In this document: piece by piece, positions 24,265 through 35,243 of the stretch
Layout of the letters: each line of letters begins with the position of its first letter
Position numbering within the stretch: the first letter of the stretch is position 1
The notes under the pieces: model-generated
What the model was told of the DNA's origin: nothing
Database searches by the model: none
Seen by the model: the letters and a program-made list of their open reading frames with translations, nothing else
Translations under genes and position numbers: made by a program
Source of the DNA: Cerrena zonata
Taxonomy: Eukaryota; Basidiomycota; Agaricomycetes; Polyporales; Cerrenaceae
Direction: 5' to 3'
Length of the DNA stretch: 64,000 bases
Assembly: GCA_038087015.1 (NCBI GenBank)
Contig: JASBNA010000012.1
Location: 124,001-188,000, forward strand

Positions 24265-25944
24265 ATGTCTTCCCTGGCAGGTACAGACTTAACGCTTCTG
24301 TCCCATATCCAGCTCCGGACCTATTTCGATGGTGAGATCTACTACATTTCTCCATTTTCACCAACTGAAACTAAGAAAACAGTGGCTGCTATAACTATCA
24401 TTTGGTACGATTACTTTCTCACGTTGAATGATGAGGTAGGTAACACACATACCTCTACCGAGTACTATCCACTATATAACTTGCCTTTAGATCTCCTTGT
24501 TTTGGGTACGTCAACGTCTTGTATCGAGTCCCCCATCCCCCAAGGACTGATATAGTCTGTCTATCAGGGCCGTCCCCGGTCATGGATGGTATCTTTGTTC
24601 TTCCTGGTATGTTTGCCTTCCCAACTCTGGAACCGAGATTCTAACGTAGTGTAGAACAGATATTTAATCCTCATTTTACAAACATATAATCTGTACCGTG
24701 AGTAGTGCTTGATGCTGTTTAAACTAGATAACTTATCGTGAATGGTCTCTATTCCCAGCTCAATTGGCCCTCCATATCTCACCTAAAGTGAGACCATGCT
24801 AGTGTTGCAATCGATGGTACTTACCGATATCTAGGTGTACGTCACCCAATAACTTCCGGTTCATCCCTCTATAATAACGCGTCACTTACTTATCTAGTTG
24901 TGAGTATTTTCTTCGTCGCACATCTTCCTCTCGATACTAAACCGTGATGGCCGATTAATAGGCGAGGTCTCTATTGCCTATATTCTCAGTGCATCCTGTA
25001 AGTCCCCTCCCTCCTAGCTTAGAATCTTAGATTTGATACATGATTGAATGAAGCCCTCGTGCAAATGGCGGTCGTGGAGATGATTCTTTGCCTCCGTATC
25101 TATGGAATCTACGGGAAGAAAAAGGTATTGTATTCTCTGGCAACACTGCTGGGTCTCTGTCTGGTATCATGCGTCATAATCATTGCCGCTGTTGGATCAG
25201 GACATAATGCGATTGATTCGAGTGAGTTACCCCCCTGTAAACTGTTGGCATATGATTCAAGCTTGCTTCGTAGTAATCGCGACCCCAATCGGCGGCCTGC
25301 CTCCTTGCAGGTCTATGGCTTCTTTTGCTAATTTCTGGTTATATTGGTAAGCCGCCATATCTTCGCGACAGCTACAGCCCTTTTGACAAAAGGATCGCCG
25401 CTTTCGTAGCATTCCACTCCTTATATTCGAGGCAACAGCGTTTTGTATGGTTCTACTTAAGGCATACCGATATGTTCGAGATCAACGCTTCATAAGAGGA
25501 CTCGGAATAAAGTCAGACTCAAGCCCATCCCGCTTGATATCGGTTCTATATCGTGACTCACTTCTATACTTCGCTGGGTAAGTTCATTCAACACCGACTC
25601 TTTCCGTTTTATTATTCATGTTACGTTTTTCATAAACAAACAGGATAGCGCTGGTCCTAGTGACTACCTGCGTTCTTTTCTCGAACCCTGATGTAAGCTC
25701 TCAATAATTAAAGGAGATTGAGTACACTCAGACAGTCCGCAAATAGCCCAGTTTCTCTGTGCTCTTGGAGACCCTCTCGACGGGCCTGGTCTCTATCATG
25801 GGTAGCAGGGTGCTCATAGATGTCCGTGCTGAAGGTCAGAATAACAAGAACGTGATCGAGGCAAATGTTACCACGGTGGAGTTTGCTTCCAACGACATGG
25901 ACTCCGGCGGGTGTATAGAAGATGAGAATAGTCATATTGTATGA
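24265..25944 (+). CDS. Seven-helix-like membrane protein, DUF6533 type (copy 1)
   Basis: A many-exon gene whose first exon codes MSSLAGTDLTLLSHIQLRTYFD. The next exons give the DUF6533-like core AAITIIWYDYFLTLNDE, then RPRSWMVSLFFLNRYLILIL. Further exons code VEMILCLRIYGIYGKKKV, a helix LGLCLVSCVIIIAAVG, FWLYW, PLLIFEATAFCMVLLKAYR and RLISVLYRDSLLYFAG. The last exon codes ETLSTGLVSIMGSRVLIDVR and ends near 25944. Such proteins are an expanded, uncharacterised Agaricomycete family, predicted to be polytopic. Exact borders between about 24790 and 25050 are unsettled because two acceptors compete. A close paralogue lies at 55333-57001 with the same exon order. Function is unknown. Confidence 0.7.
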
Positions 25945-26303
25945 CGTCTAGGAATAGGTATGTCTAATATATCATGTGCTATATATTTGACGTTAACCGG
26001 TTCGCGCAGTGAACGTTTTGTCAAACTGGCTCGCATTGTCCTAAGAGGTCACTTAAGTCTAGTACTTATTGTTCTAAAAAATTCCACGCTTCATTGACAT
26101 TCTTGTTGATAGTATTGCCACATGAACTGACATGCCCAGTGCTGATTGATCGCACCGATCGTAGCTTATATTGAATGACAATGGAACCTTTGACCTGCCG
26201 ATTACGATATATATACCTCAAGGAATCCTATCCCGCCTATCCTACCCACGACCACGAACCCCCCCTCCCTCACAATCCGTACCCCCTACTTTCTCCCGTT
26301 ATC

Positions 26304-27788
26304 ATGGTTTCACTTACGGATTTTCCTCAGGAGATCATAGATATGATCATAGACGAGGCCAAGGCTGCTACTGTCATTATTTACCCGGAAGAAGGAGAGG
26401 AGGAGGAAGAGGAAGAGGAAGAGGAAGATGAAGACGCCATTCAAATGAATGCAAAGATCGAACGGCATGGTGTAAAATCCCTTGGACTTGTTTGCAAATG
26501 CTGGCTGCCACGGGTCCGCTTCCACGAATTCCATAGCATTAGATGCATTTGGCATAACGCTCTCAATGTTATCGACCAGCTCAAACGTTTCAAGGCAGAA
26601 GATACTGGTCTTGGCTATATTGGCGACTATATTCAATGGATGTCACTTTTCTTTAATGGACAGGTTCTACCGATATCTTTCGTCGATGAGCTGCTGGGCT
26701 TCCTCCCGGCTCTGCGTGACCTGATCCTGTCATCAGCGATCTTGTTGGCTGAACCTCGTTATACCCGTACCGGAGCACCGAGGAAGCTGAGACGTCTCAA
26801 AATATCACTGTGTACTATTGACACGTATGTGAAAGACCAGATCGTGGTTAGCGGGTCCTCTCTTGACGATCTCCTTCGCCTTTTCTCAGACATCGGATGG
26901 CTTCAACTGTACGGTATTTCTAATCGACCCCCGTTCGACTGGGTGATTCCTGCACGGCCATGGACAGTAGCTGATACCCGCACTCCCCTACCTCCTCCTT
27001 CGTTTGACGAGGCCCCTGTCATCACACAATTAACCCACCCCGAGGTGCAAGTGAATCTCCCTGACTCTTACATTGCGTTCGCACTTTCTCGCCATCGGGT
27101 AGAAACCATAGAGTGGCAAGAGCAAGTCTTATTCGCTGTCCATGGAATGCGTAACATTGGAGATAAACCCACGTCTCTCCAACCATCGCGTCTTCGAATA
27201 TGCACTCAGTCATATATGCGTTTCTATGACTCAAAATATAATTGGGAGGCCATACCGCGATTACTCAAGCAATTCCTCTTCATTAAAAGCCTAGTCCTCA
27301 CTTTCCTCATTGGCGAAAATCCGTACGAGGAGAACAAAGAAGCTATCGCAGCCATGTGTGATTATCTTCATGTTGCTGGTACCGATATCACCACCATCAC
27401 ATTTCAAATCGCACTCTCCAACTGTGATGATGAAGTTACTCAACTGCACACTTACAAAACTGGCCTCACCGATCATGCTCAAGCTTTCCTGGATTATTTC
27501 CATCGTGTCTGGATCTGGAACTATTGGAATGCTGTGCTCTCCAGATTCACCGGGCTAGAAATGTTACGAGTCGAATTCTTCGGATGTCAAACGTATGAGG
27601 ACGACCTAGAAACTCGCCTCAAATACGAGCAAGCTATGTATAAAGAACTCCGCGAGCTTCATGCATCTGGCAGGGTCGAAGTTGAATGGCAACGCTCAGC
27701 CACATGGCCCCGCATGTGGCGAAATGGCGGACCGTTATGCAAATTCAGAAGCTCGAACAGGTCGTGGATTTATGGACCCGATTACTAG
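26304..27788 (+). CDS. F-box-like protein (Agaricomycete family)
   Basis: A single open frame of about 494 residues from the ATG that opens MVSLTDFPQEIIDMIIDEA. An in-frame ATG at 26175 would add 43 proline-rich residues unlike the family start. The first 80 residues match the degenerate F-box layout of mushroom proteins (FPQEIIDMII ... LGLVCKCWLPRVRFHEFHSI), split by an acidic run of about 15 Glu/Asp. The rest resembles the leucine-containing C-terminal part of these proteins, without clear repeats. By family it would be a substrate receptor of an SCF ubiquitin ligase through Skp1; that role is inferred. No intron is needed, in contrast to its neighbours. Confidence 0.65.
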   Translation: MVSLTDFPQEIIDMIIDEAKAATVIIYPEEGEEEEEEEEEEDEDAIQMNAKIERHGVKSLGLVCKCWLPRVRFHEFHSIRCIWHNALNVIDQLKRFKAEDTGLGYIGDYIQWMSLFFNGQVLPISFVDELLGFLPALRDLILSSAILLAEPRYTRTGAPRKLRRLKISLCTIDTYVKDQIVVSGSSLDDLLRLFSDIGWLQLYGISNRPPFDWVIPARPWTVADTRTPLPPPSFDEAPVITQLTHPEVQVNLPDSYIAFALSRHRVETIEWQEQVLFAVHGMRNIGDKPTSLQPSRLRICTQSYMRFYDSKYNWEAIPRLLKQFLFIKSLVLTFLIGENPYEENKEAIAAMCDYLHVAGTDITTITFQIALSNCDDEVTQLHTYKTGLTDHAQAFLDYFHRVWIWNYWNAVLSRFTGLEMLRVEFFGCQTYEDDLETRLKYEQAMYKELRELHASGRVEVEWQRSATWPRMWRNGGPLCKFRSSNRSWIYGPDY

Positions 27789-28197
27789 ATGAAGTGTGGG
27801 TCTAACACCCTTGAAGCAAAAATTCTGTTGATTTTGTACGCTTGTTGGACTACTTTGATACTTTTTATTCCACTTCAATTCACACTCAGACTTGCACCTC
27901 GAACGTGCAGATATCCTAGGTTGTCATAATATTGATATTGTCCGATAATCGGCACGGTGCGTCCCCGAGTCCCACCAAACTACAACTTCTTGTGATTACT
28001 ACGTTCTCATTAAATAATGCAACATTTTTCAAGTTGGAATATTGAGTTGTTGAGTCTGCGCAGAACTTCCAAGGTTGGCGAATTGACAACCCCCGGCAGA
28101 CCCTCTTTGATATAAAACTAAGTTTATTTTCCATACGATGTTATACGAAGGGAAGCTTAAAAGAGAACCGATTTATCTTTGAGGATCATAACTGAAG

Positions 28198-28202
28198 AAA
28201 AA
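28198..28202 (-). terminator. Pol III terminator of tRNA-Asp
   Basis: Run of five T on the minus strand, one base after the discriminator-proximal GC, as expected for RNA polymerase III termination. Confidence 0.8.
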
Positions 28203-28203
28203 G

Positions 28204-28275
28204 CTCTCTGCCTGGGAGTCGAACCCAGCTTTCGCGCGTGACAGGCGCGTGTACTAACCGATATACTAGCAAAGA
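28204..28275 (-). tRNA. tRNA-Asp (GTC)
   Basis: A 72-nt cloverleaf on the minus strand. The acceptor stem pairs TCTTTGC with GCAGAGA (one G-T pair), followed by a G discriminator. The D arm is GTA...TAC around TATCGGTTAG. The anticodon arm is CGCGC-CTGTCAC-GCGCG with anticodon GTC. The T arm is CTGGG-TTCGACT-CCCAG. A and B box promoters are internal. There is no intron. Confidence 0.95.
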
Positions 28276-29174
28276 CATACTGTATGATCTCCCCAGCTTG
28301 TAATATCCAGTCCATTCACATCTTCCCACTAAGGATCATGATTCATGATTCATGTGACAAGTCGACCAGTATTATCCTAGTGATAATAATAGGTGGAATA
28401 CGAAACCAACTCGACAGAGTTCAGGAAATGAATGCTTAGTGGTAGGGTACGAACCTACGTAGATCTAAACGATGAATCATCACAGACATCTACAAGCACA
28501 CCGTCTATCCCGCCCGCTTCCGCGAGTTTGCCATGATTATAATGGCAAGGAAGTATGCAAGACGATTGCTGTTCTTATTTACGGACTTCAACGTGAATCG
28601 TTGACGAAATGTCACCATTAGGTGCAAAATAGCGTTACCACATGGAGAAACGGGAGGGGGAGATTTCGGGGATTATTAAGAGTCTAGAGAAGGAGGTCAT
28701 TCACGTATATCTCGTACCACTTTTCCGATAAAGTCGGAGTCACTGTTTTCAATAGTGCCTGTGTTGACGATGCTACGTATCTAGGCCTCTGCTCATGGGA
28801 AGACCAAGCTCGACGTTGAGTATAATAACGAGTATATCATGATTCTCGGATTCGATCAAAGCTTAGACGACAACTGTAAAGTGTCGGTTGAGGATTTCGT
28901 AGACTCGAAATCCACATTTCTAAACATCCTCGGCCTACAGGAAGCCTTGCTCACCACACAAGAGCAGGTTAAAAACCAGGGGACTAGAACAATTAACAGA
29001 ACCACACGTAATTCAGTCATTACAACTTACATCACATCACCCAGTATGCGGATGAGAACTCATATACGCCCAATGACGTCACGAAAAAAGGAATAGATAG
29101 CGATGATTAGAATACATTATAATGGTACAGTAACGATACACCGAAAGGATAAAGAAATCAAGAAGGGTATAAGT
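28276..29174. other. Intergenic interval downstream of histone H4
   Basis: No gene can be supported. Two open frames (28839-29096 and 29103-29330, plus strand) show no domain; the second runs antisense into the H4 3' end. A tRNA T-arm-like hairpin lies at about 28441-28460. Confidence 0.45.
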
Positions 29175-29654
<480 letters not shown>

Positions 29655-29989
29655 TGTGTTCTAAGTTTGTTTGAGGGGAGTTGTGAAGTTGATGAGTGTG
29701 CGAAGAGCGCAACGACGAAGTGATGAGATGATTGAGTAGAGAAACCTCTGCCACTGAGCTAGCTAGATATATATGTCTATCCCGGGCGCCAACGACACGT
29801 GTCGCGACGCGTTGATTAACGTTAAACAAGCGCGCACGTGACATTTTCCGACGCGTTGACTGCCCGCGTCGCAGGTATAAAGACCTTAGACCTCTGCCGC
29901 CATGTCCTGTTCATTCCCGCTCTCGTCACCATCGTACATCACACCTCACTTGAGTTTATCTCACTTGCCAATTTACCAACACATCAGCA
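29655..29989. promoter_or_regulatory. Shared divergent H4/H3 promoter with paired CACGTG and ACGCGTTGA motifs
   Basis: Two copies of a composite element: CACGTG at 29796-29801 followed by ACGCGTTGA from 29807, and CACGTG at 29835-29840 followed by ACGCGTTGA from 29851. ACGCGT is the MCB (MluI cell-cycle box) recognised by MBF-type factors in yeasts, which suits S-phase histone expression. A TATAAA for H3 lies at 29876-29881, and an AT-rich TATATAT near 29768 could serve H4. Function is inferred from motif and context. Confidence 0.65.
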
Positions 29990-30578
<589 letters not shown>

Positions 30579-31621
30579 AGTTCTAGCTTCAGTGGGACCT
30601 GTGTATTTGTATTGTCATTTGGGCTTGTAGACTCATGGACTCGTAGGAGTTCTGGTTGTATTTCTTTCTGTACTATCATTATTCTTTTCTTTACTACTCT
30701 TGTTTTGACTCTAGTGTAATGTCATTAATAATGATGTTGCATATCTGGACAGTTTGTGGGATACAGCGTGAATACCACTTCAAGACACTTATTTTTACTA
30801 TTCCGATTCCGGGTGAAAGGGTTACGATGCAAGTTGAATGGAGGTTTACGGCCTTATTGAGTCACTAGTCCGTAAGTTATGGGGTACTTGTGTCCTACAT
30901 ACACTAATGCTTTTCCCTCTTGACGTAGGATCCATGCACCGTATTAATTCCACCGTATGCGCAGAACATTCTACCAAGCTAGACAGGCACCGGCGCTGCG
31001 GTGAATTGAAGTTCATGTGTCCATAAAACTGTATAGGATCCTGCAGGTCCATCAAGACAAGAATGCATCAACGAGAGACATGCTGACACAGAATATGCAA
31101 GTGGTTTGTAATGCGCCCACAGTCAGTCACGTATAAGGTTCTGTTTATCCCCGAGGACTGTGTTCGTGCCCTCCCCCACCGCCTTTCGAGTCTCTGTCAT
31201 CATCCTGTCCGCCTCTCCTGACGGATCGTGACCTGCTTAGTGAACATCGTCTCGACGTATTCAAGTCCACCTTTCTCAGCCCTTGCCTTTGCAAGCTTCC
31301 GTATCTAGCTGCGGGGTCTCATACGAGATGCTTACTCTTCCACTCGTGACGAAGCGCGCCAGCATTTCTCATCGAGAACTGCAAGGCAATGTTTGAGCTG
31401 GAGTGTCCGTAGCCACTGTTATCGTCTACTTTTCGAGCGTGACCTGCACGACACGCATGGGCTTTGCTCTCGGCGACAAACGAATGAGTTATGGTTGGAT
31501 AGAGGTGTACGTATCAGCTGCCATCTACGCTTTTCACTCGGATTTGACAGTGAGCACATCTGATATCCTCTGACTCGGATCGGTCTCTCTGTGTTGGGGG
31601 CGGAGAACTGCATCGCAACGG
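30579..31621. other. Intergenic interval
   Basis: About 1 kb between histone H3 and the F-box gene with only short domain-free frames. The first ~150 bp are T-rich and probably carry the H3 3' UTR and polyadenylation signals. Confidence 0.5.
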
Positions 31622-31629
31622 TATATAAG
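31622..31629 (+). promoter_or_regulatory. TATA box of the downstream F-box gene
   Basis: TATATAAG in the sequence GGTATATAAGGAGG, about 280 bp upstream of the likely F-box start. It would imply a long, pyrimidine-rich 5' leader or an unseen leader intron. Confidence 0.4.
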
Positions 31630-31900
31630 GAGGAAGTGCACAGCTCTAAATCAAAACAGACGCAGATCACAACTTTCCGACAACTGCCTTGGTTTCTGCC
31701 GAAGGCCGCCTAGGGCCTAAGGAACACACCACAACTCATATATTTCAGCTGCTACTTCTGATCTACGTTAACTCTACCTGTTTCTCGACCTTGCTTGAAT
31801 CTTCTTTGACTTGCTGGTGGCTTTGGCTGGATATAAATCGTCCACTATCAACTACACCATCTCGTCGCTTTTGCTCCCATCCAAATCTCTTGCTTTCTTT

Positions 31901-32899
31901 ATGATCATGGCCGGAACCGACACATTATACGTGACTCCCACCAAAACAACAGGAGACGATCTCCCCAACGAGCTCTTACTCCCCATCTTCGCCCACCTCC
32001 CACTTAAATCCTTGATAGCCTCACGAGGGGTCTGCCGTCGATGGCGATACCTCGTCACTTCCGCCGACCTCGATCCCGAACGTCGTCGTCTCCTCACTCT
32101 CTACCTCCGCGCCACTGATACACCTTCCTTCCTCGTCACCCGTTCAGAAATCATCGCTGCACTCACGCCATTCGATCGATCGAGCTTTATCCAGATGGTG
32201 AGGGACAATGGAATCAAAGTCTTGCCGAAAGAGTTTAGGATGTGGATCGAGGAATGGCCGGCGAAAGCTGCTATAGGGTGGATCTGGCCAGGATTGGATT
32301 GTACGTTCTACAGAGGGGAGACATCCGCTTGCCGAAGGCACGATTTCGCTAATACGTTAGGACATAATCCACCTTGGATCAAGACTGTCACCTATCATAA
32401 ACGCAAGAGCGAAAAGCTTCGTCCCCACACTCTCTTCAAAGGCCGCGCAACCTCGTTTTTACCTTTCGGCATCGAACTCTCTACGGAAAATAATCTTTCC
32501 TGGGGCGAACCCGAAGATTCTGAAGAAGCCATGCGCCAGGACGAAGATGACGTCATGGTCAGTTTCGACTTGACGGTCATGTGTGTCCAGAAGAGCGATG
32601 CGATTGGACCAGAGTGGCTGGTTCTTGATGGAAGAAGAGGCGGGGAGGAAATGAAGGGGTGTGTGTTCAAGGGGAGCTATGGCACGCGAGCCGGAGATGT
32701 TATCTCGGATGGCTGGATCGAATTTTTGGAGAGGGAGTTAAAGCGAGGCGAGGATGTGCTTAATGGATACGTGGCTCCGACGTTGGTGGAATACAACTTT
32801 CTGGGTATCGGTGAGTAGTCTTCGGAGTGGAAATGTGGTGGTCTTTGCTAACCGTTGTGGACAGGTTGTCCGGACAGTAATGATCCACCTTTGCTTTAA
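31901..32899 (+). CDS. F-box protein
   Basis: Two exons (from 31901, or 31907 if the second ATG is used, to 32810; then 32865-32899) give about 313 residues. A typical F-box sits at residues ~15-50: DDLPNELLLPIFAHLPLKSL, then ASRGVCRRWRYLV. Upstream in-frame codons to 31811 are probably leader. The C-terminal 250 residues include IGWIWPGLDC and HNPPWIKT. The Trp/Gly-rich segments resemble the SMI1/KNR4-like or related fold found after F-boxes in fungi, but I cannot assign it firmly. By family it would recruit a substrate to an SCF ubiquitin ligase. The short last exon codes CPDSNDPPLL. Confidence 0.75.
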
Positions 32900-33310
32900 C
32901 GACGACGACGCTTGATCGTCAGGCGTCCCGATACGGAGAAGTCATTCAATACTAACCATCATCCCATCATCCTCCTAGTCTATTTCATTTCATTATCTCC
33001 AAAACTCACAATGCTCTCTCGTCGCCAATATTGGAAACACAGTCGCAATCTATGAAGGATCGTTTCATCTATTTATATCAGGTTGTTCTGCAAGTTGCTA
33101 TCATCTTCTCCATGTACATAAAACACGCTTTCTCTCTCTCCTCGGATAGGTATACCCACCAAACTCGTCACTATTATTTATAGCGCCTCGCTCATGGCCT
33201 GTCGCATGCCTAGACACATCGCTCTCGATCTTCATATTTATGTAGTAACAGCACATTCAATTCTATCATTGTATTATTATATCCGCGGTGCAAAATGTTA
33301 TGAGATTTCA
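32900..33310. other. Convergent intergenic interval
   Basis: Lies between the 3' ends of the F-box gene (plus) and the HIT-finger gene (minus). It is AT-rich and pyrimidine-rich, with no supported gene. Confidence 0.5.
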
Positions 33311-35006
33311 TCAAGTAAGTTCTTCGATGACGATAGGTTTCGCTTCCCGCCCACCCTCCGACTTTGGCAGTTGAACGACTTTTCTCTCCGTTTCCGACAG
33401 TTCTATCATTCTTCGTTTAGGATCCTCATTTCCCCTCCCAGTCTCACTCATCCCTTCTCTCCTCACCACCTCTGCTCGTAACATCAGTTCGTCTGCAAGG
33501 GTGCTCAATACGTTTGATGGTGTAGAAATAATACGTGCTGCATAGAATGCCACTTTGTGTGTGACATGTGTATTTGTCTGATGAGGTTTCGAATTCGTCG
33601 ACTTGGCTGAACGAGCGTTGACGGGAAGAGGAGTCGAGAAGAATACCGAGAGGTCTGAGAGCGCGAGGAGTGAAGTGGTATTTGGGTGCGATTCATACGG
33701 CGATGAAGTATTGGTTGACGAGGGATGTGGAGAGAGAACGGTCACCGCTTTGGGTCGTAGAAGTCTTGAAGCATCATTCAAGAGTATAGAGAAGAACGCT
33801 GATGTCATGCTCTCCTGTTTCACATAATGTGAATAAACAGAAGATATTGAGAGAATCCATAATAACTTACGGGTTCGAATCTTGACCATAAATCGGTAAT
33901 GAGTGCAGAGAGGTTAGGTAATACTGTAGTTGATTTCTTGTCTACGAGAAACGGAAGGAGTTGGGAGAGTATCCGGCGAGCTTCTATGAAGTCAGGGTCT
34001 TCCGGCTTAATAGAGGTCAGGGGTGATATTGCAAAGAAACGCGAGATGTAGGCATAGACAATACTAAGAAAACATTAGTGAGGTCGAATTCATGAAAAGG
34101 GAAAGACGGAGTAGAGTGTGAGAGAAAGTGACGTACAGAGTGGCAGCGACATTATACAATAAAGAAGGCCCTTGATTCAGACTTTTCGACGAAGCAGAAA
34201 TCACGGCTTCGGGGATGTCTATCAATTGAGGCTTAACGCCATAATTTTTGGCGGCAGTATGAGGTCTCAACGAAGAGTTTTCGTCCGTTTCATATTCTGT
34301 TTCGGTCTGTATACTAGGATCCGGAGCGTCCCACCAAGGTTCGATTCTCTGCTTGTCCAATTCGTCGCTTGCAAGTAATTGCTGTGTCAGCTCGCTCGAA
34401 GGATCGCCTAAGGCTTTCATAAACCTATCTCGTTCCTCGGGGTTCAGAGCAGACCACAGTTGTTCATGGGTAATATTCTCTACAATAAGGCAAATTTGTT
34501 CTATATCAGTAGATAATGCGTGATGAGGGGGCGTCTTACCTAAATCAAGGTCCCTAAACCTCGACAGAAAGTCATCGTCGCCGTCATCGTTCTCATTCGC
34601 AAGTTCATCTATGATGCCAGAGCTGTCAAGTGAGTCATCCTCAAATCGTTTGAGAAGTTCCATCATCTGCTTTCGCTCCTCTGCCGATTTAGAAGGAGTC
34701 GTGCGGATGTCTGCCTCGAGTTCTTTCTTATAGAAACCCTCTGAGCAGTTCGCGTGTGTCTATCAGATATTTAAAAATTAGAACCGGACAGAAGGAGTGT
34801 AAGCCATGGAGACGAAACCTACTGTTGAACGAAAACATGTCAACGAGCAATATGGTATGTTACATCTCGGACAAGTGTATTTTGAGAATTGCCGACGACA
34901 ACTGAGCTGCGTATGAGCTGTAGTCATCTCCAAAATATTAAAATAAGAAGATCACATACATAACGCAAACAACATTCTCATCGATCTTTACTGTACTCGC
35001 TTCCAT
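33311..35006 (-). CDS. HIT-type zinc-finger protein, ZNHIT2-like
   Basis: Six exons (35006-34960, 34902-34824, 34759-34540, 34479-34137, 34063-33871, 33814-33311) sum to 1,386 nt, about 461 residues. Residues ~12-50 form a zf-HIT finger: CVICRRQFSKYTCPRCNIPY, then CSLTCFRSTTHANCSEGF. It carries the full set of Cys and His ligands. Next is the ERKQMMELLKRFEDD helix, and NITHEQLWSALNPEERDRFM, typical of ZNHIT2-class proteins. ZNHIT2 acts with the R2TP/RUVBL chaperone in snRNP (U5) assembly. The long C-terminal helical region fits the family. It is divergent with the DBP9 helicase, and both are RNA-machine factors. Confidence 0.82.
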
Positions 35007-35243
35007 AGTTTGGTAGTGGATGGTGGAGGGAATCAAGCCGTAGGGCGATCACCATATTGGGAATATCAGTTTTCGGCTATGGGCGCTTAATATATTTTAC
35101 CTCGTTGACTTGCGAGTCGATCATCGTCATCTTCAGGCTTGCACAACAAATTCTAGCTTTGAACTTCGTCACTCTTATTGGGCTGATCTAGAAACAACGA
35201 AACAAAACACTGAAGGGGACCTCCACGAGGTATCATTTTCATC
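35007..35243. promoter_or_regulatory. Bidirectional promoter of ZNHIT2-like and DBP9
   Basis: Only 237 bp separate the two start codons, so both core promoters must lie here. No TATA box of standard form is obvious, as is common for housekeeping genes. Confidence 0.6.

Noticed and set aside
28425..28500. Minus-strand hairpin GTAGG-TTCGTAC-CCTAC, like a tRNA T arm, with a GTGATGA box C and a later CTGA
   Set aside because: The distance to any acceptor-like 5' strand is about ten bases too short, only five of seven pairs form, and there is no anticodon arm. As a C/D snoRNA it lacks a terminal stem and the box spacing is short.
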